NCBI GenBank assembly: GCA_016182605.1
Contig: JACPGE010000061.1
Location: 1-64,000, forward strand
DNA from: Candidatus Hydrogenedentota bacterium
GTDB lineage: Bacteria > Hydrogenedentota > Hydrogenedentia > Hydrogenedentales > JAEUWI01
Length of the DNA: 64,000 nucleotides
Reading direction: 5' to 3'
Under the pieces are notes generated by a model. It ran no database searches and had not been told where the DNA came from. It saw nothing but the letters and a program-made list of their open reading frames with translations. Position numbers and translations under genes: made by a program. Shown here in pieces: positions 44,232 through 54,019 of the stretch; position 1 is the stretch's first letter, and each line of letters opens with the position of its first letter.

Positions 44232-47200
44232 ATGCCCCAATTTCTCCTCGCGGGTTTTGGCCTGCTCCTCGCCATTCAGTCTCTGGTTACCGCTCAACCG
44301 GAAGCGTTCCCGGATCGGGACGCGGCGATTCGCGCCCGTTTCGAGGCGATCCTGGAATCAAACCCTTTCCAGGGGCAGGCTTTTGAACGGCTCGCCGCCG
44401 GCCACATCACTGGCGCAGGTCTCGAGGCCTGGGCCGATCGACTCGCTGCATTGCCCCCTGCGTTCAGCGGGCGCGTCGTTCTCGCGCGAGTACGGGAACG
44501 CCAGTTCCGAATCGCAGAAGCGATACGGCTTCTGGAGGAGGCGCGCTCGCTCGCGCCCCCCTCGGGCGAACTGCTGCAGATGTTGGGCCGGCTGTATCAG
44601 CAGGCGCACAAACCCCTCGAGGCCGAGACCGTATTGAGCGAAGCGCTGCCGTTCCTCCTAGACCCGGAGGCGCGCACCGCCGTCTTGCGCATGCTTGGCG
44701 TCATTCAAAGCGAGTCCGGCCGTGCGGAGGAAGCTCTGGCCACCTGGGAAAGTCTGCTGGGAGAGGGGCAGCCTGACCGCTATGCCTTCCTGGATGCGGC
44801 AGAACTGTATCTGCAACACGGCCATACGGAAGCCGCTCTCGCCACGTACGAAAAGCTGCTTGCCGCATTTCCGGACGATGTAACCCTTCAATGCCGCACA
44901 CGCAGTACGATGGCGAGCAGTCTGCTGAAACTGGAGCGGCCCGAAGAGGCGTTTGCCAACCTCATGAAGGCGTTTTCCCTGATATCGCCGGATCACTGGT
45001 TCTATGCAAAGCTGACGGAGCAATGGGTGGAATTGGCGCGTTCTTCGAGCGACGCAAGCAGCATGATCGAGTCCCTCCGGCAAGATCCCGCGCTGGGATT
45101 GTTGGAAGAGCCGCGTCTGCAACTCCTGGCACAGGCCTACGCCGCCTTGGGGCGCACCGAAGATGCTCTAGCGGCCTATGCGAGTCTGCTGGAGCGGGAT
45201 CCTGCGAACGTATTGCTGCTTGAAGCACGGCTCAAGCTTCAGGAAGCCGCCAAGGACCTCTCGGGGCGGCTAGCCACACTTCAACGACTGCGGGAGATTG
45301 TGCCAGGCAACACGGATTACATTTACCAGCTCGGCATCGGATTGCTGGAAGCCGGCAATAATGCCGAAGCCCTCGCGGCATGGCAGACCCTGTCTGAGGG
45401 CGACACCGATGGCACGCGCGAGGCCCTGCTGGCGGGCTGGCTTCGGGAGAAGGAGCTGCTGGAAGAGGCCAAGGCTGCGTTGCGCCGCGCCGTGCAGAAA
45501 GACGACCGGCCCGAGTGGCGCTTCCAGTTGGCCCAACTGGAGTTCGAAACGGGCAACCGGGATGTGGCACTGACGTTGTGGAAGGAACAACTCGGCCCGG
45601 AGGCTCCCGCCGCCGCACTGGCAGAAGTATCGGCCATCTTTAAGAACCATGACATGAATGACGAAGCCCTGGCATTGATGCGGACCGCGGTCGAACGTGC
45701 GCCAGAGGATGCGGCGCTCCGCCTCACGCTCGCCGATCAGTTGCGCGAGGGCGGGCTCGCGGAGGAAAGCCTGCCCCACTACGAACGCGTGGCACGGGAA
45801 GGCCAGATACCCTATCAGATCGAATCGGCCGACAAGGGCCGCATCGCCGTGCTGGAGTCGCTTAACCGCCTCGAAAGCACCCTGGAGGAGGAACGCCAGG
45901 CGCTGCCCGGCATGGGATTTGAAGAACGCTTCGCCTTCGGCCGTTTGCTCTACCAAGCGGGGCGCCGCACAGAAGCCGTGACGCTTTGGGAACAGCAGTT
46001 GGCGGAAAGGTCCGATTATTCGCCGCTCTTGCGTTCTCTCGCGGAAGCCTATGCCCGCCAGAAGGAATACTCCAAGTCCATTGCACTTTACACCCAGCTT
46101 ATGGAGAAAGAGCCCGCGCGCGCCAATGCCTGGCTGCAGGCGCTTGTCGATCTCTATCTGGCCTCTGGCGCGCAGGGCGAGGCCGTCGCAACGGCGGAAC
46201 GGCTGGCACGCCAGTTTAACGAGGACGAGCGCATAGCCTTGCAACTTGTGAACCTGTATGAGAGCCTGGGGCGTCCCGAGGATGCCCTCCAACAACTCCG
46301 CCGCATTGTGCGTGTGCATCCCGATGATCCCGCGCTCCTGCTGGCGCTTGCGGGTGCGCTCGCGGATCGCCAGCAATGGGGAGAGGCCAATGAAACCTAC
46401 CGCCGGCTTCTGGCGCGCGCCGGCGGGAAGGAACTGCGCACGCAAGCCCTAGACGGGCTCGCCCAGGTCTATCGCGCACAAGATCGCTTTGAGGCGTTGC
46501 TGGCGGAGTTTGAGCCTTTGAAGAAGGGCGCTTCGGCGACGCTACAGGACTATCTGGATTGCGCCACCGTGCAGCGCATCGCGGGGGATTATCCCGCGGC
46601 GGTGCAGACCCTGGAAACGGCGCTTCAGGAAACGGGCGAAACCCCGGAGCTGCTTGAAGAGATCATCTACACCGCGCATCAGGGCGAAATGCTGGAAAAG
46701 GTGGTGCAGTACTTTGCCCGCCTCAATGCGCAGCACGCGCCCTCCGCGGCGGACTATGAGCACCTTGGGGCAACCTACGCGCGCATGGGCGACCTGGACA
46801 AAGCCCGGGAAACATGGGAGAAGATGACCACAACGGGCGAGGACGCCGCCGCGATTCATATACGCCAGGCCAAACTGTTCCGCCAGAATCAATTGATCGA
46901 GGAATCGCTGTCCGCGATGGAGAAGGCCCTCGATATCACGCCCCACGATCACGAGTTGCGGCTGGCCTACGCGAGCAGCCTGGCGGAAGCGGGCCATACG
47001 GCAGAGGCTACAGCCGCGTTGCAGCGCGTTCTCGATCTTGGCGCTGGTCCGGGATTGGAAGCATCGGAACCCGAGGAAAATGACGCGCAGAAGGCTGATG
47101 CCGGCCCGGGCCATGCGTTCTCGCTGTATCGCTTCAGCGAGAATTACCGTGGCCAGTCCGTGCCCACGCGCGGCAAGATGACCTACGAGCTGTTTCGCAT

Positions 47201-50200
47201 GCGCGCTCTCGTGCAGATGGCCCAGATCGCGCGCAGCACCGATGCCGGTGACAGCATCGTTGCCGACGTGCTCGCCCGGCTGGAGGCCGATCCGGCCGAT
47301 GAACTGCGTTATAGGGACGCCATACTGGTTCTGCGGCAGTTGGACCGTGGCGGTGAAGCGCTGAGCGTGGCCCGGCGGCTGCTCGCCTTGCAGCCGGAGG
47401 CTGTGGAGCTTACGGAGAGTGTGGCCGCATTGCAGGCCATCGAGGGCCACATTCCCGAAGCCATCGCACTCTTGGAGGGGCTTCTTCAGGCGCATCCCGA
47501 GCACACGCTCCGGGTGCAGGCAGAACTCCTGCCGCTCCTGCTTCGGGAGAAACAGTTCGATCGCGCCGCCCCCATTGCAGAGACGCTACTTGCACAAATT
47601 GAGGGCGATGCCGCATTCCTGAGCCAGATGATAGCCCTGGCAGACACCCACGATCGTGCAGGGTACCTCGATGGCGTCGAAACCCAGATTATCCGCATGC
47701 CGGGCGACAAGGCCCTGCCGCTGCTGGCCCAGGCCGCACAGGTCCGCCGCAAACAGGGCCAGCTTGATCGTGCGCGCTTCCTTTATGAACAGGCCCTATT
47801 CGCCACAGACAACGCCGACTTGCTCAACAGTAGCGCGTATGGAGGATTGCCGCTCTATGTTGCGCAACCCCAGGTTCAGCAGGGTCTCGGCCTGAACATC
47901 GTGCAGCTAAGCAACCGCGTGCAACAATACACAGGCGCGGTAAGCCACTACCGCCAGCACGCCTTTGACGAACTGATGAAGCTGGCCGGCAACGAGGAGG
48001 AGAGAACGCGCCTGCTCCAGACGCTCGACGAAGAGGCCCTGCGTTGGAGTGCCGCCGAGACGCCCGAGCAGCGCGCCCGCGCTTTCAGCATGCTCCGGAT
48101 CTATCTCACGCATCTCGCCGGCCGCGGGGAATACGCTGCCGTGCTCCAGACGCTGGAAAAGGTCCAGAGCGGCGAAGCGGTTTCGAATCTGGCGCTCGCG
48201 AACATGGAGTTAATCGCCCTCGAGTCCATGATGAATTATGAAGCGATGGAGGAACGCTACGAATCAATCGCACGGCGCTTTCCCGCGGTGGAGAATGAAT
48301 GCCGCGAGGCGGCCATCAGCATTTTGCTTGCGCAACAGCAGTGGGACGCGGCCCTGGAGGCCATTCACACGGCCATGGAAGCGCACCCAGACGCGCGAAT
48401 GGTCCTCCAGTACGCGCAACGGCTTGCGGCGATCAACCGTGTCCAGGATGCCCTGCAGATATTGGAGCGTCTCCACGAGCGAGGACAAGGCACACCAGAG
48501 TCGCTGCGCATGGCGGGCCAGTTCTACCGTCAGCGGGAGAATTTCGGGCAGGCGATTGCGGTTGCCCGCGCGGCCTGGCAACTGGAGCAACGTGCCGCCA
48601 GGGCACCCGCGGCCACCGCTGCAAATGCCGATCCATCGCGGGAGGACGCTACCCTCCGCTTCTGGATGGACACGGCCCGGCAGGCCGGGCAGATGGAGGC
48701 GATGCTGGAGGAGTTTCGCGGGTACGTGGAGGAAGAACCCCAGGCCATAGCGCTGCAACTGCAACTCGCCCAACTCCAGGAATGGAACAATGCACCGGCA
48801 TTGGCCATTGCCACGCTCGATCGGATTACCACGCAACGGGCCTATTACTTGCCTGCATGGCAACGGAAGGCGGCGCTTCTGGAACGCAGCGGGGATCTCC
48901 AGGGAGCACTCCAATCCCTTGAAACGCTGGCGGACCTGGACCCCCGGCGGCGGCGCGAACTGCAATGGGATATGCGCCGTCTCTACGCGCGGCTTGGAGA
49001 TGCCGCTTCTGTTCAACGGATAGAAGACGCCATTATTGCAGGCACTTCCGGGGCGGATGCCATGGTCACGCTGGCGAACCGGTTTCAGAATGAGCACAAC
49101 TACGAGAAGACCCTTTTGCTCCTTGAAAAAGCCCTGCAACTCGAACCCGATCGGCACTACCTCTACGATCAGGTTGCCCGGCTCCATCTGGAGCACGGCC
49201 GGCTCGACCAGGCACTGGCAGCTTACACCACGTGGTTCGATCGGTTGCCTTCCGGTTTCAGCCCCCAGATCAACACCTATCAGCTTGAACACATCGTGCA
49301 TGTATTTGCCTCGTCCAACGCGATGGAGGCGCTCCAGAGATGGCTGGAGAAACAGAAGGGCGCCGCCTCGCAGGAGGAGAACCGTCTGCTGCTGGAGTCG
49401 GAGATCTACAAACAGCAGCGCGAATACCAGAAGGCCTTCGACCTACTGCTTCCCGCGATAGCGAACGCATCGACGCCCTATCTGCTCGATCAACTGCTCA
49501 GTGTGGCCGAGATTGCCCGGGACAGCGCGGCATGGCTGCCCCAGATCGAAAGCGCCGTGCAAGACAATGCCATTCAAGACTGGCGGCGGATGGCGCTGCT
49601 CTACGCGCGGCACAACAATCCGCAAAAGGCCAGGGAGGCACTGGAAAAGGCGCAGGAAGTCTTCAGCTCTTACCATGACATTGCGCAACAGCTCCGGCAA
49701 CTGATGGAGCTGAACCTTGCCGATGCCGCCATGGAACTCTACAGGGCTTCCATGCCCCGTCTCGACACAATGCTTCAGGCACAGTTCAATCGGTGGCTCC
49801 TGGAGAACTACGACACCAGCCCCAAGGTTCGCGGGCTGGTGGCGGAGTTCGTTGCGGCCCCGGCGGATCACGAGAGTTTTTTCAGGACCCTCGCCACTTA
49901 CCATGGCTTGAACAATGCGGACAAATGGGCGCTCCTGAATCAGGCGGCGCCCGCCCTGATCCCTGTGGCCGAAGTGCAACAAGCCTTGATTGAGCAGCTT
50001 GTGGAGGCTCAACAGTGGCGCGAGGCCGCGGAGCGGCTGGAGGCCCTTCCCCCATCCAGCCAGAAGCGCGCGCTGCAGGCGCGCTTTCTCCAGGGGCTTG
50101 GCTGGGCCAATGCCTGGGACGCGTTTCTCGCGTACTGGAGCAGGTGGGAGGAATTGCGCGACGATCCGCAAATCAATCTTCTGTATATGAATCTGTTGAC

Positions 50201-52907
50201 CCAGTGGAACCACACCCAGGGAATTCTCGATCTGGAGGCGGCTCTGCTGCCGCGTCTTGGGGAAAGTGCCCGCCTGATCTATCTTCCGGAAACCCTTAGC
50301 AAGAAGTATCAGCTTGGTTTGCGTGATTATGCCGATCGTCAGCTCGATTCGCTCCAGCCGTTTTCCGCCAATCCCGGGCTTTCCAACCGGCTTTTGATTC
50401 AACTCGGCGAGGCGGGATACGCGGAACGCCTTGCCGATCTGCTTTCGAAACAGCATGCGCTTGACAGCTACCTCCTTTCGAATCCGAATCTTGCGCGCAC
50501 GCTCATGGAGTATCGAGGAGTGGACTACTATTTCCAGCAGGTTGTCTTCACCTTGCGCGCCAGCACCCAGCCGGCCGCACAAAACCCCATGGTCCGGCTC
50601 TTGGTGGACACCCTGCGGCAGGCGGGGCTCTTTCAGCTTTTTCTGGACTATCTTCAGGCGCAGGGTTTCGACATCGAACGCCAATCGATAGCGTCGCTCA
50701 CGGGTGATGCGCCGCGCGTTGCGGCGGTCGATCGCGTTGACGCCGCAGACCAGCCGGCGCCCGCGCAACCCCTTGAGAGCTTTGCTACGGCGTATCAGCA
50801 GGCACAGACCCTGTTCAACAGCGGCAAGGCACAGGAAGCGCTCGACCATTGCGCGTCCATCACGCCGATCACGCGGCAGCAGACGGAACTCATACTTAGT
50901 TTGCGCGCATCGGCATTGGAGCAACTTGGCAAGCCCGTTGAGGCCCTCGCCCTGCTCCAGGACTACCTGAAGACGACCTGGTCAAACAACCTGATGGAGC
51001 AGTTGGCGGCCACGCTCCTGGCCCAGGGACGCCACTCCGAAGGCATCGCACTGATGGAAGAATACGCGCGTACGAGCCGCCTCACGCCCGAAGAATACGC
51101 GGCGCTGTTCAAGGCGCGCATCGAAATTGGAGACATCGGCGCCGCACTGGAGACCGCGGAACAACTCTCCCTGCAATCCATCGTTTCACTTTGGCCGTGG
51201 CTCCAGGAATCGAAGCGCTACGATACTGCGGTCGCCCTCTTCGAGACCGCATCAAATCGCTGGGCCAGCGCGGGCATTTTTCAATGTCTGGCCCAGGCGG
51301 TGATGGCCCTATCCACGCAGCCCGTGGAACTGCGTCCTGTAATCGAGCGCGCCTACGCGAAACTCTCCCGCACCGAATGGGAGAACTTCAATGCCGCGCT
51401 CGCGACGCTGATTCGTGAACAGGATCGTTTCGATCCCCTCCTCGCCGATTTCCTCGCGTCTCCTCATCCCGCATTGAGTGACGCATTGCTCTTTGCCATG
51501 ACGCAGCGGAGCAACGAAACCCCAAATCCGGAAACTGTGACGGCACTCTTCAATGCGCTCGAGTTGCCGCGTTGCGCCTTCTATCCCGCCCTGGCCAATC
51601 TCCTGCGCGCCACGGGGAGTCTGGAGGCGGCACAACGGCTGTACACGGCCCAGTTGGAGGATGCATTCTCCAGCGCTGAAATACAGGTCGAGATTATTCG
51701 TGCCTGTCTGGATATCGGCGCCACGACCGCCGTCGATGCCTTCATCGCGCGCAAGTCCGGCACGCCGGCCATTCTCAGGCTGGTCCGGATGAACCTGCTC
51801 TACCACCTGTGGAGCAATAAGCAGTTTGGTCAGGCCGATGCCATCATGCTCGCCGCGGATCCGTGGCTGTCCCCCACGCACAAGGCCTTTTGGGGCGCTA
51901 TGCGCCAGGCAGTCACGGGCGAGGCGGACGCCGCCATCGAGACCTTGTCTGCATTGCTGGATGCCGCGGATCTCACCGGCCTCCCCAGAGAGGGCATGGG
52001 CTTCATCGATAATCTTCCGGTCTTGTCGCCACTTCAGGGCAGGGTGCTGGCACTACAGGCACAGCCCGGCAATCCAATGGGTTCCCGGAAACACGCCTTG
52101 GCCCGGTTGATTCCCCTTTCGCTGGAACAGGGACAACCCGGAAGTGCGCTTCGATATTACGCCCAGCTCGCCGCACTCGAACCGGATGCTGCGCGGCCCT
52201 TCCGGGAGCAGATCGTCTTTTCGGCTCCACCGGAATCGTTTCCCGAACTACAGGCAGCCCTGGAAAAACTCGTGACGGAAAATCCCGCCGCCAACGTGGC
52301 CAGCGAACTGGCCGCCATCGTGTACGAGTTTGCCGAGCGGATGGATCAGGCGCCGCCACTGGAGTCTTGGCTGGCGGCACTGGGTCTCCACCCACTCGAA
52401 GCCCACCAAGTTCGGCAGTGGACTGCTGCACTACAGGATTGGCAGATTGGGCCCGCGACGCCTATCGCAACCGGCACGGAAACACCGGCCATTTCCGGTG
52501 CCGTCCTGGCGTGGCAGCAAGGGGGGGAGCGCCCGGCCGAAGTGGACGCGTGGAAGCCTGTGAACCGCAAAGACGCCCTCGCCTTAGTCGATATCGGCCG
52601 TACACTCGGGCTGGAGGCGGGCCAGCCTCGAAACGATGCGGTCTTGGCGGCCTCAACCCTCGATAGCGTCGAGGCCCGCACCCAGACCTTTTCTATTTCT
52701 GGTGGCAAGGCCCAGAAAATCTGGGTCAATGGAGAATTGGCGCTGGAACTGCCACAGCAGGCCCCCCCCGTCTTCGATGGTCATCGCTTCGAGGCGGCCC
52801 TTCGTCCAGGTGTGAACCACATACTCGTTCAGTCCATTAGCCTGGGTGGTGACTGGCTTCTTGCCGTTTCTCCCGTACCCCTGCTTGCGTCGCCCACGGG
52901 GAGCTGA
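44232..52907 (+). CDS. Giant exported tetratricopeptide-repeat protein (2891 aa)
   Basis: A signal peptide (FLLAGFGLLLAIQSLVTAQ) is followed by a solenoid of TPR-like helix pairs along nearly the whole length. Typical repeats include LLQMLGRLYQQAHKPLEAET, AAELYLQHGHTEAALATYEK, LAQAYAALGRTEDALAAYAS and LAEAYARQKEYSKSIALYTQ. No catalytic domain is seen. The last roughly 130 residues (from about 2760) look like a beta-sandwich of the galactose-binding/PA14-like kind (KIWVNGELALELP, LRPGVNHILVQS, GGDWLLAVS). The protein is probably periplasmic or outer-membrane associated, and may be a scaffold for protein or polymer assembly. AGGA lies 9 nt upstream of the ATG. The gene stands alone between long gaps. 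Its function is unknown. Confidence 0.85.
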   Translation: MPQFLLAGFGLLLAIQSLVTAQPEAFPDRDAAIRARFEAILESNPFQGQAFERLAAGHITGAGLEAWADRLAALPPAFSGRVVLARVRERQFRIAEAIRLLEEARSLAPPSGELLQMLGRLYQQAHKPLEAETVLSEALPFLLDPEARTAVLRMLGVIQSESGRAEEALATWESLLGEGQPDRYAFLDAAELYLQHGHTEAALATYEKLLAAFPDDVTLQCRTRSTMASSLLKLERPEEAFANLMKAFSLISPDHWFYAKLTEQWVELARSSSDASSMIESLRQDPALGLLEEPRLQLLAQAYAALGRTEDALAAYASLLERDPANVLLLEARLKLQEAAKDLSGRLATLQRLREIVPGNTDYIYQLGIGLLEAGNNAEALAAWQTLSEGDTDGTREALLAGWLREKELLEEAKAALRRAVQKDDRPEWRFQLAQLEFETGNRDVALTLWKEQLGPEAPAAALAEVSAIFKNHDMNDEALALMRTAVERAPEDAALRLTLADQLREGGLAEESLPHYERVAREGQIPYQIESADKGRIAVLESLNRLESTLEEERQALPGMGFEERFAFGRLLYQAGRRTEAVTLWEQQLAERSDYSPLLRSLAEAYARQKEYSKSIALYTQLMEKEPARANAWLQALVDLYLASGAQGEAVATAERLARQFNEDERIALQLVNLYESLGRPEDALQQLRRIVRVHPDDPALLLALAGALADRQQWGEANETYRRLLARAGGKELRTQALDGLAQVYRAQDRFEALLAEFEPLKKGASATLQDYLDCATVQRIAGDYPAAVQTLETALQETGETPELLEEIIYTAHQGEMLEKVVQYFARLNAQHAPSAADYEHLGATYARMGDLDKARETWEKMTTTGEDAAAIHIRQAKLFRQNQLIEESLSAMEKALDITPHDHELRLAYASSLAEAGHTAEATAALQRVLDLGAGPGLEASEPEENDAQKADAGPGHAFSLYRFSENYRGQSVPTRGKMTYELFRMRALVQMAQIARSTDAGDSIVADVLARLEADPADELRYRDAILVLRQLDRGGEALSVARRLLALQPEAVELTESVAALQAIEGHIPEAIALLEGLLQAHPEHTLRVQAELLPLLLREKQFDRAAPIAETLLAQIEGDAAFLSQMIALADTHDRAGYLDGVETQIIRMPGDKALPLLAQAAQVRRKQGQLDRARFLYEQALFATDNADLLNSSAYGGLPLYVAQPQVQQGLGLNIVQLSNRVQQYTGAVSHYRQHAFDELMKLAGNEEERTRLLQTLDEEALRWSAAETPEQRARAFSMLRIYLTHLAGRGEYAAVLQTLEKVQSGEAVSNLALANMELIALESMMNYEAMEERYESIARRFPAVENECREAAISILLAQQQWDAALEAIHTAMEAHPDARMVLQYAQRLAAINRVQDALQILERLHERGQGTPESLRMAGQFYRQRENFGQAIAVARAAWQLEQRAARAPAATAANADPSREDATLRFWMDTARQAGQMEAMLEEFRGYVEEEPQAIALQLQLAQLQEWNNAPALAIATLDRITTQRAYYLPAWQRKAALLERSGDLQGALQSLETLADLDPRRRRELQWDMRRLYARLGDAASVQRIEDAIIAGTSGADAMVTLANRFQNEHNYEKTLLLLEKALQLEPDRHYLYDQVARLHLEHGRLDQALAAYTTWFDRLPSGFSPQINTYQLEHIVHVFASSNAMEALQRWLEKQKGAASQEENRLLLESEIYKQQREYQKAFDLLLPAIANASTPYLLDQLLSVAEIARDSAAWLPQIESAVQDNAIQDWRRMALLYARHNNPQKAREALEKAQEVFSSYHDIAQQLRQLMELNLADAAMELYRASMPRLDTMLQAQFNRWLLENYDTSPKVRGLVAEFVAAPADHESFFRTLATYHGLNNADKWALLNQAAPALIPVAEVQQALIEQLVEAQQWREAAERLEALPPSSQKRALQARFLQGLGWANAWDAFLAYWSRWEELRDDPQINLLYMNLLTQWNHTQGILDLEAALLPRLGESARLIYLPETLSKKYQLGLRDYADRQLDSLQPFSANPGLSNRLLIQLGEAGYAERLADLLSKQHALDSYLLSNPNLARTLMEYRGVDYYFQQVVFTLRASTQPAAQNPMVRLLVDTLRQAGLFQLFLDYLQAQGFDIERQSIASLTGDAPRVAAVDRVDAADQPAPAQPLESFATAYQQAQTLFNSGKAQEALDHCASITPITRQQTELILSLRASALEQLGKPVEALALLQDYLKTTWSNNLMEQLAATLLAQGRHSEGIALMEEYARTSRLTPEEYAALFKARIEIGDIGAALETAEQLSLQSIVSLWPWLQESKRYDTAVALFETASNRWASAGIFQCLAQAVMALSTQPVELRPVIERAYAKLSRTEWENFNAALATLIREQDRFDPLLADFLASPHPALSDALLFAMTQRSNETPNPETVTALFNALELPRCAFYPALANLLRATGSLEAAQRLYTAQLEDAFSSAEIQVEIIRACLDIGATTAVDAFIARKSGTPAILRLVRMNLLYHLWSNKQFGQADAIMLAADPWLSPTHKAFWGAMRQAVTGEADAAIETLSALLDAADLTGLPREGMGFIDNLPVLSPLQGRVLALQAQPGNPMGSRKHALARLIPLSLEQGQPGSALRYYAQLAALEPDAARPFREQIVFSAPPESFPELQAALEKLVTENPAANVASELAAIVYEFAERMDQAPPLESWLAALGLHPLEAHQVRQWTAALQDWQIGPATPIATGTETPAISGAVLAWQQGGERPAEVDAWKPVNRKDALALVDIGRTLGLEAGQPRNDAVLAASTLDSVEARTQTFSISGGKAQKIWVNGELALELPQQAPPVFDGHRFEAALRPGVNHILVQSISLGGDWLLAVSPVPLLASPTGS

Positions 52908-53243
52908 TGCATCGAATTGACCTTGGCATCACCAAGCTTCGATTAGGTAGGTTCATCCGCCGAGAAAACCAATAACTCCTACCGTAGGGTTCCGTCATCG
53001 CTTATTCCTGTTTACGCATTTTGAGAGCTATTTCGAAGAAATCGCAGAATGTGAAGTTGAATATAATTCAAATCTGAGTAATTTGTTGCTCTTATGTCCA
53101 CAAAATCGAGCAAATTGTGCAAGGAAGCATTCAGAAAGCAGTGACTTACAGCGGTTCTTGTTGGTGTGGTTTAAGGCACATATTATGCTGCTTCTTGTTA
53201 GAATCGTGTTGCCCCGAATGTGAATCGAGGAGGCTAAGAGCTT
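52908..53243. other. AT-rich gap before the PEP-CTERM gene
   Basis: A 336-nt stretch markedly AT-richer than its surroundings. It contains no gene and no clear terminator for the TPR gene. Near its end lies a candidate sigma-54 promoter (53174-53189). Confidence 0.55.
53174..53189 (+). promoter_or_regulatory. Candidate sigma-54 promoter of the PEP-CTERM gene
   Basis: AGGCACATATTATGCT fits the -24/-12 pattern TGGCAC-N5-TTGCA with invariant GG (53175-53176) and GC (53187-53188) separated by 10 nt. It lies about 55 nt upstream of the start codon. PEP-CTERM genes in several exopolysaccharide-producing bacteria are sigma-54 dependent, which agrees with this reading. Confidence 0.45.
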
Positions 53244-53903
53244 ATGAAACGGCTCGTTGGATTGCTTGCCGGCGTGCACTGTCTGCTCAGTGCGCCGGTC
53301 TTCGCGTTCACACTGGTTCCGCCGGAATATACCCCTGTGGCCTTGACGCTAGAAGTGCCGGGCGTTGGGACGGCGCGAATGCCGTGTGCCTCTTGGAGAA
53401 CGGGCCAGAGCATCACGGCAGCAGGGGTGGACGATAGTGCCTCCATCACCTCCGCCGTGCTGGTCGAGGGAAGCGTACTGGAACTTGACATCCAAGGTGA
53501 AGCGGTTGTCCAACTCCCTATGTTCCACAACACGGCCAATGAATTTTACCGGCATGAAATCGGGGAAGAAGACGAGGGATTCGGGCATTTTCACAAGGCT
53601 TCGAAGCTATCGAATTACAACGGTAACGATCTTGAAGACACAGGTGGCAACTACACCTTGGAGTACAACGGATTTTCCAATGCGTTGACAGCCTCCGTGG
53701 GCAGTTTGCGTGTAGGCCAGCGCAGAAGCACCCTGGCCATGGGCGCCATGGCGGAGAACAGCGAAACGGTCATGCTTGTCCAGGCGCAGAGTTTCTCGAA
53801 CCAATCCTCTCCGGTCATTCCCCTTCCCGAACCGGCAACGTTCACGCTGCTGAGCATGTCGCTTGCCGCAATGGCCATCCGGGAAGTGCGCAACAGGGTC
53901 TAA
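53244..53903 (+). CDS. PEP-CTERM exported protein
   Basis: A 219-aa protein with a signal peptide (LLAGVHCLLSAPVFAF), a central beta-rich region of unknown fold, and a textbook PEP-CTERM tail: PLPEPATF, a hydrophobic helix (TLLSMSLAAMAI) and a basic end (REVRNRV). Such tails are recognised and cut by exosortase (EpsH), which links the protein to export and to exopolysaccharide systems. No exosortase gene is in this window. GAGGAG precedes the ATG. A candidate sigma-54 promoter lies upstream, and the VCBS protein follows 116 nt later. Confidence 0.85.
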   Translation: MKRLVGLLAGVHCLLSAPVFAFTLVPPEYTPVALTLEVPGVGTARMPCASWRTGQSITAAGVDDSASITSAVLVEGSVLELDIQGEAVVQLPMFHNTANEFYRHEIGEEDEGFGHFHKASKLSNYNGNDLEDTGGNYTLEYNGFSNALTASVGSLRVGQRRSTLAMGAMAENSETVMLVQAQSFSNQSSPVIPLPEPATFTLLSMSLAAMAIREVRNRV

Positions 53904-54019
53904 TCTCCACCCTGCCGAGCGCCGGCAACACGGGATCGGTCTTCGCGCTGTTCCCGCGCGCCGTCCCTGCGTTACAATCACTCCCAATCGTAAGCATCGA
54001 GCCCCGGGAGAGACTGTTC

